A stretch of 22,503 nt of DNA from the NCBI GenBank assembly GCA_037147235.1, contig JBAWVO010000083.1, positions 1 through 22,503 of the forward strand, in the 5' to 3' direction. This DNA comes from JANXQG01 sp037147235. GTDB taxonomy: Bacteria; Planctomycetota; Planctomycetia; Pirellulales; Thermoguttaceae. The notes below the pieces were generated by a model that was not told the origin of the DNA, ran no database searches, and saw only the letters and a list, made by a program, of their open reading frames with translations. This document shows, piece after piece, positions 14,807 through 22,091 of the stretch; position 1 is the stretch's first letter; each line of letters begins with the position of its first letter. A program made the translations under genes and the position numbers.

Positions 14807-16633
14807 TCACTGGCTAATCACCACGATCGCCATATCGGCATTCAAATTCGGGTCGTCGTAAACCTTGCAGCCGGCTTCCGTGTCGAGGGCAATCTGCTGG
14901 TGAATCTTGATCTTGTTGCCGCGGCAGAAGTCTTCAAAGTCGGCGATGGAAAGGAAGCGGACGTTGGGAGAGTTGTACCAGTAGTAGCCCAGGAGCGAGC
15001 CGGCCCGAGGAGCGCGGCCCTCTTCGGAGAGGTGCTTGCGAAGCTTCCAGTAGCCGATGTTGGGGAAGCTGATGATCCCCTGCCGGCCAACGCGGAGAAT
15101 TTCCTTGAGCACGCCCTTCACATCCATCACCGCCTGCAACGTCTGTGAAAGAACGACGAAGTCGAACTGCCCATCGGCGAAGGCCGAAAGGCCGTGGTCC
15201 AAGTCACCCTGCACGACATCCAGCCCGCGGCGGACACAGGCCAGGATCGCCTTTTCGTCCAACTCGATGCCGATGATGTTCGGGCAACCGTTGCGGCGCA
15301 GTCGGGCCAGCAGTCCACCGTTGCCGCAGCCGAGGTCCAACACGCTTGCGCCGGGCGGAATCAACTCAATAATCGAGTCGTAGTCCAAGCGGCGGCTGTG
15401 AAAGATGCTCGTCGGATCCTGGCAGCTTAATTCGTCCAAGGCCACATCGGTGAGTGTGTCGTCCGCCGGCGTGCTGCTATCGAGATTTGCCAGAAAGGCC
15501 CGCATGGCCTCGCCATAGATTGGCAACTCGTCGGCCAGCAGGAAGGCATCGTGGCCGCAGTTGCTTTTCACGCTGCAATAACTCACCGGCTTACCTTCGG
15601 CGATCAGGGCGTTGACCATCTTCTCCGACTGGAACGGCGGGAAGAGCCAGTCGGTCGAAAAACTCATCAACAGCCAGCGGCACTGCGAACTGGATAACGC
15701 ACTGCGAAGCTCCTCGCGCGAGTCGCCCAGATCGAACAGGTCGATGGCCATGGTCAGCGTGAGATAGCTGTTGGCGTCGAACCGCTCGACGAACTTGTCG
15801 CCCTGATAAGCCAGGTAGGAACCGACGGAAAAGCGAGTCTCGAACTGCGTCTGCACTTGCCGGGGCTGCAAACGATGGGCGTCAAACTTCTCGATCATCG
15901 CCTCGCGCGAGAGATACGTGATGTGGCCCAACATGCGTGCGATCGACAGGCCGACCGTTGGCCCCGGCCCGTTGCCGTAGTACTGACCGTCTTGATAGGC
16001 CGGGTCGCGAAGAATGGCATTGCGGCCGACAACGTCGAAGGCCATCGCTTGGCTGGTCAGCCGCGGCGAGGTCGCTAGGGCGATGGTGCCAGCCACCATC
16101 GTCGGCAATTGCGTGGCCCAGGTCAGAGCCAGTTGCCCGCCAAGCGATCCGCCCGCCACGGCCCGCAGCCGACGGATGCCCAGATGCTCGACCAGCAGCC
16201 TCTGGACGTTGACCATGTCGCGGACGGTGATGACGGGGAAATCGGCACCATAGGGCCGGCCGGTTTCTGGGTTGATGCTGTTCGGCCCTGTCGTGCCCCG
16301 ACAACCGCCCAAGAGGTTGGGGCAAATAACGAAGTAGCGGTCGGTGTCGATCGCCTTGCCCGGCCCGACGACAAGCTCCCACCAGCCGGCCGTGTCCTCC
16401 GCATCATGTCGGGCAACATGCGAATCGCCCGACAGGGCATGGCAAATCAGGACGGCGTTGTCGGCCGCCGGGCTGAGTTTGCCATAGGTCTCATAGGCCA
16501 CCCGCACGATGGGTAGGGATCCCCCTTCTTCCAGGGCAAGCGGTTCCTGGAAAGTGACATACTGGACATATTTCAGCGGAACCGCCGAGCGGACGCTGTC
16601 GCTACTATCGAAAACGGGAGTGTCGGGAGCCAT
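14807..16633 (-). CDS. metX-metW: Homoserine O-acyltransferase MetX fused to MetW
   Basis: About 608 residues from ATG 16633. The MetX part has the alpha/beta-hydrolase acyltransferase features GGCRGTTGPNS, AGGSLGGQ, STDWLFPP and NCGHDAFL; numbering from the upstream TTG, the nucleophile is S181 with D346 and H379. It acylates homoserine for methionine synthesis. After a short linker (about 403-430) the MetW part follows: DYDSIIELIPPGASVLDLGC with GNGG (SAM-type motif I), ELDEKAI and FPNIGYWKLR. In many bacteria metX and metW are adjacent separate genes, and MetW is reported to support MetX activity; here they are one chain. The frame continues to TTG 16687, but that lies inside the prepilin remnant in another frame. 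The chosen ATG has no good Shine-Dalgarno and lies 4 nt after the remnant's stop codon. Confidence 0.9.
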   Translation of the reverse strand: MAPDTPVFDSSDSVRSAVPLKYVQYVTFQEPLALEEGGSLPIVRVAYETYGKLSPAADNAVLICHALSGDSHVARHDAEDTAGWWELVVGPGKAIDTDRYFVICPNLLGGCRGTTGPNSINPETGRPYGADFPVITVRDMVNVQRLLVEHLGIRRLRAVAGGSLGGQLALTWATQLPTMVAGTIALATSPRLTSQAMAFDVVGRNAILRDPAYQDGQYYGNGPGPTVGLSIARMLGHITYLSREAMIEKFDAHRLQPRQVQTQFETRFSVGSYLAYQGDKFVERFDANSYLTLTMAIDLFDLGDSREELRSALSSSQCRWLLMSFSTDWLFPPFQSEKMVNALIAEGKPVSYCSVKSNCGHDAFLLADELPIYGEAMRAFLANLDSSTPADDTLTDVALDELSCQDPTSIFHSRRLDYDSIIELIPPGASVLDLGCGNGGLLARLRRNGCPNIIGIELDEKAILACVRRGLDVVQGDLDHGLSAFADGQFDFVVLSQTLQAVMDVKGVLKEILRVGRQGIISFPNIGYWKLRKHLSEEGRAPRAGSLLGYYWYNSPNVRFLSIADFEDFCRGNKIKIHQQIALDTEAGCKVYDDPNLNADMAIVVISQ

Positions 16634-16637
16634 ACGT

Positions 16638-16742
16638 TCAAGTGTATCGGACGGGGCAAGTTGGGAAAAGGATTCCGATGATGGCAATCGCCACGATCAG
16701 CTCGATGAGCGTAAAACCACGTTTCGCACGTGTTGTGTTCAT
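16638..16742 (-). pseudogene. Truncated prepilin (N-methylation motif) remnant upstream of metXW
   Basis: A 34-codon frame from ATG 16742 to TGA 16638 encodes MNTTRAKRGFTLIELIVAIA followed by IIGIL and then FPTCPVRYT. RGFTLIE is a type IV prepilin/pseudopilin peptidase site, and the following hydrophobic stretch matches the start of planctomycete DUF1559-type prepilins, which normally continue IGILIALLLPAVQ. The similarity stops at GIL, so a deletion or recombination has removed the rest of the gene. A strong GGAGG ribosome binding site stands 6 nt before the ATG. The stop is followed by acgt and the metXW ATG, so the remnant may now serve as a translated leader. Confidence 0.8.
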
Positions 16743-16748
16743 AAGATA

Positions 16749-16753
16749 CCTCC
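16749..16753 (-). promoter_or_regulatory. Strong Shine-Dalgarno (GGAGG) of the prepilin remnant
   Basis: On the minus strand, TCTGGAGGTATCTTATG: GGAGG with a 6-nt spacer. It is the best ribosome binding site upstream of metXW, although it directs the remnant frame and not metXW itself. Confidence 0.75.
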
Positions 16754-16842
16754 AGAAGTTAAGGGTTGTACCGATATGCGTTATATTGGGATGGAGGGAC
16801 GGGGAAGTCAACTGGTATGTGGCAAGATTTTCTGGCAAGAGC

Positions 16843-16896
16843 GTGGCACGGGCTTCCAGCCCGTGGAATTCGACACGGGCAAGATGCCCGTGCCAC
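16843..16896. repeat. GTGGCACGGGC...GCCCGTGCCAC dispersed palindromic repeat
   Basis: Perfect 11-bp outer arms gtggcacgggc (16843-16853) and gcccgtgccac (16886-16896). Two inner hairpins, cacgggc-ttcca-gcccgtg and cacgggc-aagat-gcccgtg, are also possible, so four copies of a 7-bp half-site alternate in orientation. It lies in the 205-bp gap between the HzsA-like gene and the prepilin remnant. The rest of that gap shows nothing recognisable. Confidence 0.85.
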
Positions 16897-16947
16897 GGTG
16901 GCATCCGTCTGCCAGAGAATCCTGCCTCACACGTCAACTGAGCCATT

Positions 16948-19545
16948 CTACCTCTTCGCCGGCTGATAGATAAATGAATCCCAATACCGCCGGTCTAACT
17001 GGTAAAAATCCAGCGGATCTTTGTTGATATCGAACGTCTCGGGCAATAACTGGTAACGCTTCATCTCGCGGATATATTCCTCTCGCGGCTTGAAACCTGG
17101 CATGTCGAACCGCTTGACCTCTTGCAACCGCCGCTTGCCAGCCTCGCACATGGCCAGCAGAAGCCGGTAATCGGGATCGGCGGTGGTGAGAAAAACACCC
17201 TCTTCAGCAGGCGGGACCGTCGAGCCATCTTTTGGTGGGACTCGCTTAGGCTCGGCCCACCCTACTTCTCCCAAAGGGAGAGGGGAGCTTTTTTTCTTCC
17301 CATCCTTTTCATGCCTCGCGGGCGGGTGAAGCGACTTCGTTGCCACGCATCGCCCATACCCGCCTGCGCTGCGGGCAAGGGGGGCCAAGAGCGCGAGTGA
17401 CTTCTCTGGCCGCGAGAGGTTGTAAATGATATGCCGCGAGAACTCCAAACGCCGATCGCCAAGCGACGCCTGCCAGAAACTCAAACCGTTCTCGTCGGAA
17501 AGCGTTCGTGCGATCGGGTTGGTCCGCGGGTCGTGGCACGTGGCACAACGGCGAGTAAAGACGGATTCGGCCGCGCGGCTCTCGGGCCAGTCGCGGTCGT
17601 TGTTGAGCGTTTCCGCATTGTTTATATACCCGCCGATACTGCCGGTGCCCAAGGACGCGTAGGTGCCGGGGTAGGGGGCACCGATGTCGAGCCAAAGCCG
17701 CACAATGCGGCACTCGCGCTCCGTCGGCTTCACATCGTAGTGGCCACCCGCCAGCAGTTTCATCAACGGCGACCCGCCGCTGCCAAGTGTCCGCGGGGCG
17801 TAGTTGCTTCGCGGCTCATTGCGGCCGTCGGCCAGTTGCCGCCAAACGGTCAGCGAGTAGTAGCTGTGCGAGAACATGGGGCCGTGATCGCCGGAGAGAA
17901 TCACGCCGCCGTCCCGCCGGTCGTAGTCGTGGCAGCGCAGGCAATTGCGATCGAGAATCGGCTGCACGTCGCGGGGAAAGTCGGGCACGTCGGGCACGTC
18001 GCGGAAGGGTTCGATCGCGCTTGCTCTGCGTCGCGAAGCAAGGGGTATTGACCGACGGATAGTTGGCGGCGCGATCGTGCGATGTTCGTGGCAGCCGATG
18101 CAGCCCGCGGTCTCGCCGGGCTGAACCGTCGTAAAACTCTGCATCCGCTTGATCGCCAGATCCTTGTCGTCCAGGGCCACGAACAGCAAGCTTCGCAGGG
18201 CCGGGGCCTCAAAAAAAGCCGATCCGTCTGACTCGACGGGCACCGTGCCCAGCACGCGTTCCAAAGTGAACGTGCCCACGTAGCTCAAAGGATCCATGCC
18301 GCCGGTGAAATTGATCGGTTTGGGCAAGCTCTCGATGACCATCAGCTTCTTGATCTCGCCGGGCCGGATGCCGGACATGTTGCGGCCGCGGTAAACGTCT
18401 TCCAGCAGATACCTACCCGTCGGCTTGGTCAGATCCACTCGCGATGAGGTGGCAAACTCGACCGGGTGGGCTACGATTGGCCGCGGTTCGTGCAGCCAAA
18501 CCGGGCCGAACTCCTTTGGCGCGGTGAAGAGCGCCGTCGTCTCGCCGCGGTCGTTCATCAGAACCAGCCGCTCTTTTTCGGCCGCCATGAAGGCATTGGT
18601 GCTGAACGCCCAGGGATCGCGGTAATTGTCATGCTTGCTGATATTGACTAGGTTGCCGAGCACGTCAGGCCCCTGCTGCGGGCTGACCCGGGCAACGAAT
18701 CCATGATGTTCCGTCCGCCCATGGGCGGGGGAGTGGATGATGATCACGTCGCGGCTGCCGGGGATTGGCCGAGCATCAATGAACAGCCCACCGGGATGCA
18801 GATTGCCGAAGAAAACGCTCTGCTCGGTGCCGTCCGTGTACATCGTCCAGAGATGGTGAAAGTGAACCTGCGAGCGATCGATGTATTCCCAGCGCGTGTA
18901 GAGGATGCGGCCGTCGGACAACACCCAGGGGGTGTTGTCTTGCTCGATATTGGCTGATAACGGGCGAATCTGCCCGCCGTCGGCATCGCAACGCCAGATG
19001 TTGCCGACCTGGGTCGACCAGCACTGGACCCATCGCTTGGCCCGGGTGGTGACAAAGGCGATACCGCCGTCCGGCAGCCAGCAAGGCTCAAAGTCGTCGA
19101 ACTTGCCATCGGTGATGCTGCGCAGGCCGGTGCCGTCCGAGTTGATGAGATAAAGCAGATAGTTCTCCGTGCCGCCCTTGCGGTAGGAGAAGAGGATTCG
19201 CTTGCCGTCGTAATGCACGGCCGGATCGCGAACACTCCCAGCCGGATCGTCGATCAGCAGCGCGAGTTTGCCCGTTCGCAGGTTCAGCTTGCAGAGCTTG
19301 CCGAACTTGCCGTACATGGGCTTGCAGCGGTCCGTGGCCCAGTAGCCGATGTTGGCGTACCAGTGTTCCGGCAAGATGCTTCGTGCGGCAAAGACAATCT
19401 CTTCCACGTCGCGCATCGGACCGGCGAGAAACTGGGCCTGAAGATCGGCCGGTTTCTCGCCGCGAGCAAGGGTCGGCGCGATCCACGACAAGGCAATGCC
19501 CGCAAACGTGAGGGCAAAACTGCGGTAATAAATCCTTCGGTACAT
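16948..19545 (-). CDS. HzsA-related multihaem c-type cytochrome with TolB-like propeller
   Basis: 865 residues. The N-terminus has a basic start and hydrophobic segment (SFALTFAGIALSWIAPTLARG), a likely Sec signal, implying export to the periplasm. Residues 90-300 look like PD40/TolB-type propeller blades (DPAVHYDGKRILFSYR, FEPCWLPDGGIAFVTTR, NTPWVLSDGRILYTRWEY). Three haem c sites follow: CIGCH (near 480), CLRCH (near 535) and CATCH (near 667). The order resembles hydrazine synthase alpha-subunit-related proteins, which are frequent in planctomycetes that do not perform anammox. The electron-transfer partner is unknown. Residues about 752-771 are encoded by dispersed repeats inserted in frame before the conserved-looking DPDYRLLLAMCEAGKRRLQE. 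ATG 19545 has only a weak ribosome binding site. No hydrazine synthase beta or gamma gene lies nearby. Confidence 0.87.
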   Translation of the reverse strand: MYRRIYYRSFALTFAGIALSWIAPTLARGEKPADLQAQFLAGPMRDVEEIVFAARSILPEHWYANIGYWATDRCKPMYGKFGKLCKLNLRTGKLALLIDDPAGSVRDPAVHYDGKRILFSYRKGGTENYLLYLINSDGTGLRSITDGKFDDFEPCWLPDGGIAFVTTRAKRWVQCWSTQVGNIWRCDADGGQIRPLSANIEQDNTPWVLSDGRILYTRWEYIDRSQVHFHHLWTMYTDGTEQSVFFGNLHPGGLFIDARPIPGSRDVIIIHSPAHGRTEHHGFVARVSPQQGPDVLGNLVNISKHDNYRDPWAFSTNAFMAAEKERLVLMNDRGETTALFTAPKEFGPVWLHEPRPIVAHPVEFATSSRVDLTKPTGRYLLEDVYRGRNMSGIRPGEIKKLMVIESLPKPINFTGGMDPLSYVGTFTLERVLGTVPVESDGSAFFEAPALRSLLFVALDDKDLAIKRMQSFTTVQPGETAGCIGCHEHRTIAPPTIRRSIPLASRRRASAIEPFRDVPDVPDFPRDVQPILDRNCLRCHDYDRRDGGVILSGDHGPMFSHSYYSLTVWRQLADGRNEPRSNYAPRTLGSGGSPLMKLLAGGHYDVKPTERECRIVRLWLDIGAPYPGTYASLGTGSIGGYINNAETLNNDRDWPESRAAESVFTRRCATCHDPRTNPIARTLSDENGLSFWQASLGDRRLEFSRHIIYNLSRPEKSLALLAPLARSAGGYGRCVATKSLHPPARHEKDGKKKSSPLPLGEVGWAEPKRVPPKDGSTVPPAEEGVFLTTADPDYRLLLAMCEAGKRRLQEVKRFDMPGFKPREEYIREMKRYQLLPETFDINKDPLDFYQLDRRYWDSFIYQPAKR
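17234..17285. repeat. Two dispersed palindromic repeats inside the HzsA-like gene
   Basis: A copy of the GTGGG...CCCACCCTAC family (17234-17263, centre cgcttaggctcg) is joined to a second palindrome, tctccc-aaa-gggaga (17267-17281). On the minus strand they are translated in frame as SSPLPLGEVGWAEPKRVPPK. Confidence 0.8.
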
Positions 19546-19921
19546 AACGGCCTAGCTTTCATCGAGAATATTTCATCATTGCTTATGTTGGCGGAAGGGT
19601 GCATGGTTGTCAAGCGCAAGCCCAACAGAGAGGAATAGGCGACTGCCATTTCCCCTCTATTGAGTAGGTTAGTTAGGCCGCAAACATGCGAAAAACTTGT
19701 GATAAAACGAAACTGGCTTGCGCGTCGATGGAAATCCTCGGAACTGGCCAAAATTTCGATTGACGACTCGGCGGTTATATCGTCAAATAGATAGAGAGTC
19801 GAACTCGCGGGTTCGACTCATTTCGTTGGGGCCTCACGAAGCTGTTGATTTCCGATCCCTTGCCTCGGGGAGATCATCGGTTGCTGGGCGTTGTTTTGTA
19901 GTGTAGTAAGGAGATTTATTT
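19546..19921. other. 376-bp divergent intergenic region (HzsA-like gene / ferredoxin)
   Basis: No gene is seen. On the minus strand a perfect -35-like TTGACA (19608-19613) stands about 60 bp before the HzsA-like ATG, with only poor -10 candidates at suitable distances. On the plus strand there is a 9-bp-arm hairpin gagtcgaac/gttcgactc (19796-19819), not followed by a T-run. The ferredoxin Shine-Dalgarno AAGGAG ends 8 nt before its ATG. Confidence 0.5.
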
Positions 19922-20095
19922 ATGTCGGTGATTGTCAAGTTTGAGAAGTGTGAAGGTTGTGGCGACTGCATCGAGACGTGTCCGTGTGGCGCGATCGAGT
20001 TGAAAGACACCAAGGCGGTGATCGACGGCGAATTATGCGCCGATTGCGGTGCCTGTCTTGATTCCTGCCCAACCCACGCCATCGAGATGGAATAG
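19922..20095 (+). CDS. Small 2[4Fe-4S] ferredoxin
   Basis: 57 residues. Two clusters of the CxxCxxCxxxCP type are seen: C10, C13, C16, C20-P (CEGCGDCIETCP) and C39, C42, C45, C49-P (CADCGACLDSCP). This is the classical bacterial 2[4Fe-4S] ferredoxin of about 55-60 residues, a soluble low-potential electron carrier. An extra cysteine is present at position 22 (CPCGAIE). ATG 19922 is preceded by AAGGAG at 8 nt. It stands alone on the plus strand, and a large palindrome follows 10 bp after its stop. Its redox partner is not identifiable from this window. Confidence 0.93.
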   Translation: MSVIVKFEKCEGCGDCIETCPCGAIELKDTKAVIDGELCADCGACLDSCPTHAIEME

Positions 20096-20104
20096 CCCAA
20101 GAGG

Positions 20105-20205
20105 CTATCTCAGAACTCACCGCAGAGGACGCAGAGGCCCTCAATTAGGATTCATCCTCTGCGTACCTCTGCGTCCTCTGCGGTGAAAAAGACCTTTTGA
20201 GATAG
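20105..20205. repeat. 101-bp palindromic element with 20-bp perfect arms
   Basis: caccgcagaggacgcagagg (20118-20137) and cctctgcgtcctctgcggtg (20166-20185) are exact inverted 20-bp repeats. Outer arms ctatctca (20105-20112) and tgagatag (20198-20205) also pair. The centre contains a further cctctgcgt unit. It starts 10 bp after the ferredoxin stop; it is probably a REP- or MITE-like element and could act as a terminator or mRNA-stabilising hairpin for the ferredoxin transcript. Confidence 0.85.
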
Positions 20206-20224
20206 TTTCTAAGTAGTTTCCGTA

Positions 20225-20233
20225 TGCTAGAAT
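20225..20233 (+). promoter_or_regulatory. Candidate extended -10 promoter of the clpP-like gene
   Basis: TG-C-TAGAAT (20225-20233) is an extended -10 element. It would give a leader of about 50 nt before ATG 20291. No good -35 is visible. Confidence 0.35.
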
Positions 20234-20290
20234 ACTAGCGGACTGCGCCGGGTCTCGTCGCAGTTCGCTTTTTCATTTTGAGGGTAAGCA

Positions 20291-20842
20291 ATGGGAAAAT
20301 CCGACCGTAGCCATGAAGGTCCGCTGGAGATCGCCGTGGTGGGCGATCTGACCGAGAACCAGTCCGATCTGTGCGACAAACTGCTTTCCGTCGAGCCGGG
20401 CGGTGAATGCACTCTTTATTTTGATTCCTTGGGCGGAAGCCCTTACTGCGGCATCGCGCTGGTGTCGTTGATTATGCTCCGCGGCCTGCGTGCCACGGGG
20501 ATCGTGGCGGGTGAATGTTCTTCGGCCGCGCTCTGGCCGTTTGCCGCATGCCAGCGCAGGCTGGTCACGCCGCTCAGCGTGCTCTTGTTCCACAACATGA
20601 AGTGGCAGAGCGAAGAAAATGTCGCCCTGCTGGAGGCCGCCGAGTGGGCACGCCATTTCGGGCAGTTGGAAAAAGACATGGACGTACTCCTGGCCCAGTT
20701 GTTCGGTGTCACGCCCGAGAAAATCATCGCGTGGACTCGTGCCGGCCGATACGTTAGCGGTCCAGAGCTGGCCGCGGCGGGACTAGCCGAACTGATCGAG
20801 TTGAAGCCGCTGGCATTGACGAAACGGCGCAGCAAGCCATGA
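20291..20842 (+). CDS. ClpP-fold (ClpP/crotonase) serine protease-like protein
   Basis: 183 residues. Features of the ClpP fold: DSLGGSPYCGIALVSLIM (residues 45-62; the GGS part is the oxyanion-loop equivalent), GECSSAALWPFAAC (residues 74-87, with Ser at the nucleophile position of the ClpP GQAASM motif) and VLLFHNM (His at the position of the ClpP IHQP motif). The region that carries the third triad residue, Asp, in ClpP aligns by eye with IIAWTRAGRYVSG, where no Asp is visible. The protein may therefore be inactive or use another residue. No Clp ATPase gene is nearby. GAGGG lies 7-8 nt before ATG 20291. The end overlaps apbE by ATGA, so the two are translationally coupled. Confidence 0.8.
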   Translation: MGKSDRSHEGPLEIAVVGDLTENQSDLCDKLLSVEPGGECTLYFDSLGGSPYCGIALVSLIMLRGLRATGIVAGECSSAALWPFAACQRRLVTPLSVLLFHNMKWQSEENVALLEAAEWARHFGQLEKDMDVLLAQLFGVTPEKIIAWTRAGRYVSGPELAAAGLAELIELKPLALTKRRSKP

Positions 20843-21963
20843 CCCACGGCACACCACGTCGTGATTTCCTCCTCGGTCATGCGGCAGCCGATCACGAAGC
20901 CGCCAGCGTGGGACAGGTTATTAACTTCTCTTCCAATGAACCCTACCTAGTCCATCTCTCCCGTAAGGCGATGGCCGGCGAGTTTGAGATTTGCCTGCCC
21001 GCTGCGATTGCGGGGGAGGCAACCGCAGTCGCCTTGGAGGCACTGGACCTCGTTCAATCGCTCGAAGAACAGTTGTCGTTCTTCAAGCTGGACAGTGACA
21101 TTTCCGAAATCAATCGTGAGGCGGCCAACGCGGCCGTGGAAGTCGAACCGCAACTGTTCTCACTGCTGCAAGGGGCGATGCAACTCTGGCGCGATAGCGA
21201 CGGGGCCTACGACCTCACGGCAACACCCCTTTGGGAAGCCTGGGGCTTTGCGCGGCGGGCAGGAACCATTCCATCGACCGAGCAACTCGCCGAGGCCCTG
21301 GCTCTGGTGGGTGGACAATGGATTGAACTCGATGAAGCACAAAAGACGATCCGTTTCCTTCGCAAGGGAATGCGATTGAACCTTGGCAGCATTGGCAAGG
21401 GCCACGCGGTCGATCGCGCTGTTGAGCACCTGTTGGCCGCCGGCGTTTCCGACTTTCTCGCCCATGGCGGATATAGCAGTGTCGCCGCCCGCGGCTCGGC
21501 CGCAGGTCAGCCTTTCCAGGCGGACTCGCCGCGCGCCAGTCAGGCTGGAAAGCCCGACCTACTTAGTTCGCCCTGGACGATCGGCGTCAAGGATCCGCTT
21601 CGCGACGAGCGACGCCTCGGGCAAATCGAATTGCACGACCGGGCCTTGGGTACGTCGGGGGCACAGTTCCAATCGTTTCGCCACCAAGGGCAACGCTATG
21701 GCCACATCCTCGATCCACGCACCGGCCGGCCGGCCGATCGCGTGCTTTCGGTCACGGTTCTGGCTCCCACCGCCACGGCGGCCGACGCGCTTTCGACCGC
21801 CTTTTACGTCATGGGGCCTGAGGCCGCCATGAGCTATTGCCGACATCACCCCTCGATCGCAGCTATCCTCTTTGTTCCGGAATCAGGCAACCGCTGGAAA
21901 CTGCATCACCACGGTTTGGCCGAGGAATCCGCCGATCTCCTGGCCGCTTTGACAAAACCGTAG
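20839..21963 (+). CDS. apbE: FAD:protein FMN transferase ApbE
   Basis: 374 residues. ApbE-type enzymes transfer FMN from FAD to Thr or Ser of target flavoproteins such as Nqr/Rnf subunits, at the outer face of the membrane. Motifs seen: LSFFKLDSDISEINR, YDLTATPLWEAWGF, LNLGSIGKGHAVDRA (near 175-190), YGHILDPRTGRPAD (near 287-300) and APTATAADALSTAFYVMG. The start MTHGTPRRDFLLG contains an RRDFL pair reminiscent of a twin-arginine signal, but no proper hydrophobic core follows, so export is doubtful. About residues 222-240 are a repeat-encoded insertion between the SSVAARGS segment and WTIGVKDP. The start overlaps the clpP-like stop. No flavoprotein substrate gene is in the window. Confidence 0.92.
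   Translation: MTHGTPRRDFLLGHAAADHEAASVGQVINFSSNEPYLVHLSRKAMAGEFEICLPAAIAGEATAVALEALDLVQSLEEQLSFFKLDSDISEINREAANAAVEVEPQLFSLLQGAMQLWRDSDGAYDLTATPLWEAWGFARRAGTIPSTEQLAEALALVGGQWIELDEAQKTIRFLRKGMRLNLGSIGKGHAVDRAVEHLLAAGVSDFLAHGGYSSVAARGSAAGQPFQADSPRASQAGKPDLLSSPWTIGVKDPLRDERRLGQIELHDRALGTSGAQFQSFRHQGQRYGHILDPRTGRPADRVLSVTVLAPTATAADALSTAFYVMGPEAAMSYCRHHPSIAAILFVPESGNRWKLHHHGLAEESADLLAALTKP
21504..21560. repeat. Palindromic repeat inside apbE
   Basis: aggtcagcctttccag (21504-21519) and ctggaaagcccgacct (21545-21560) are inverted repeats with 14 of 16 positions paired, around a 25-nt centre. It is translated in frame at about residues 222-240 of ApbE. Its sequence differs from the families found in the other genes. 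Confidence 0.8.
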
Positions 21964-22028
21964 TTGATTGGTGTCCAGTAGGCGCACAAAGAGCGAGCAA
22001 CTGAAAAGCGGCTATTCCGGAAGATTCG

Positions 22029-22037
22029 TGGTATACT
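22029..22037 (+). promoter_or_regulatory. Candidate extended -10 promoter of the Rpn-type gene
   Basis: TG-G-TATACT (22029-22037) is an extended -10 element about 55 bp before ATG 22092. No clear -35 is seen. The remaining gap after apbE (21964-22091) shows nothing else. Confidence 0.35.
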
Positions 22038-22091
22038 GGTATTTGTTTGGCTCGAAGCTCGAACTGTGTCCTCTTTCTTCCAGGAACCATT

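Noticed and set aside
16634..16687. TTG 16687 as the start of metXW
   Set aside because: Those codons overlap the prepilin remnant in another frame, have no ribosome binding site at the right distance, and add no conserved residues.
16948..19545. Evidence of anammox metabolism
   Set aside because: HzsA-related proteins are widespread in ordinary planctomycetes, and the other hydrazine synthase subunits are absent from the window.
19796..19819. tRNA-like fragment (ggttcgactc resembles a T-loop)
   Set aside because: The neighbouring bases cannot form an acceptor stem or the other arms; only a simple hairpin remains.
20839..20915. Tat signal peptide on ApbE
   Set aside because: The RRDFL pair is present, but it is followed by HAAADHEAAS without a hydrophobic core, so a working signal is unlikely with this start.
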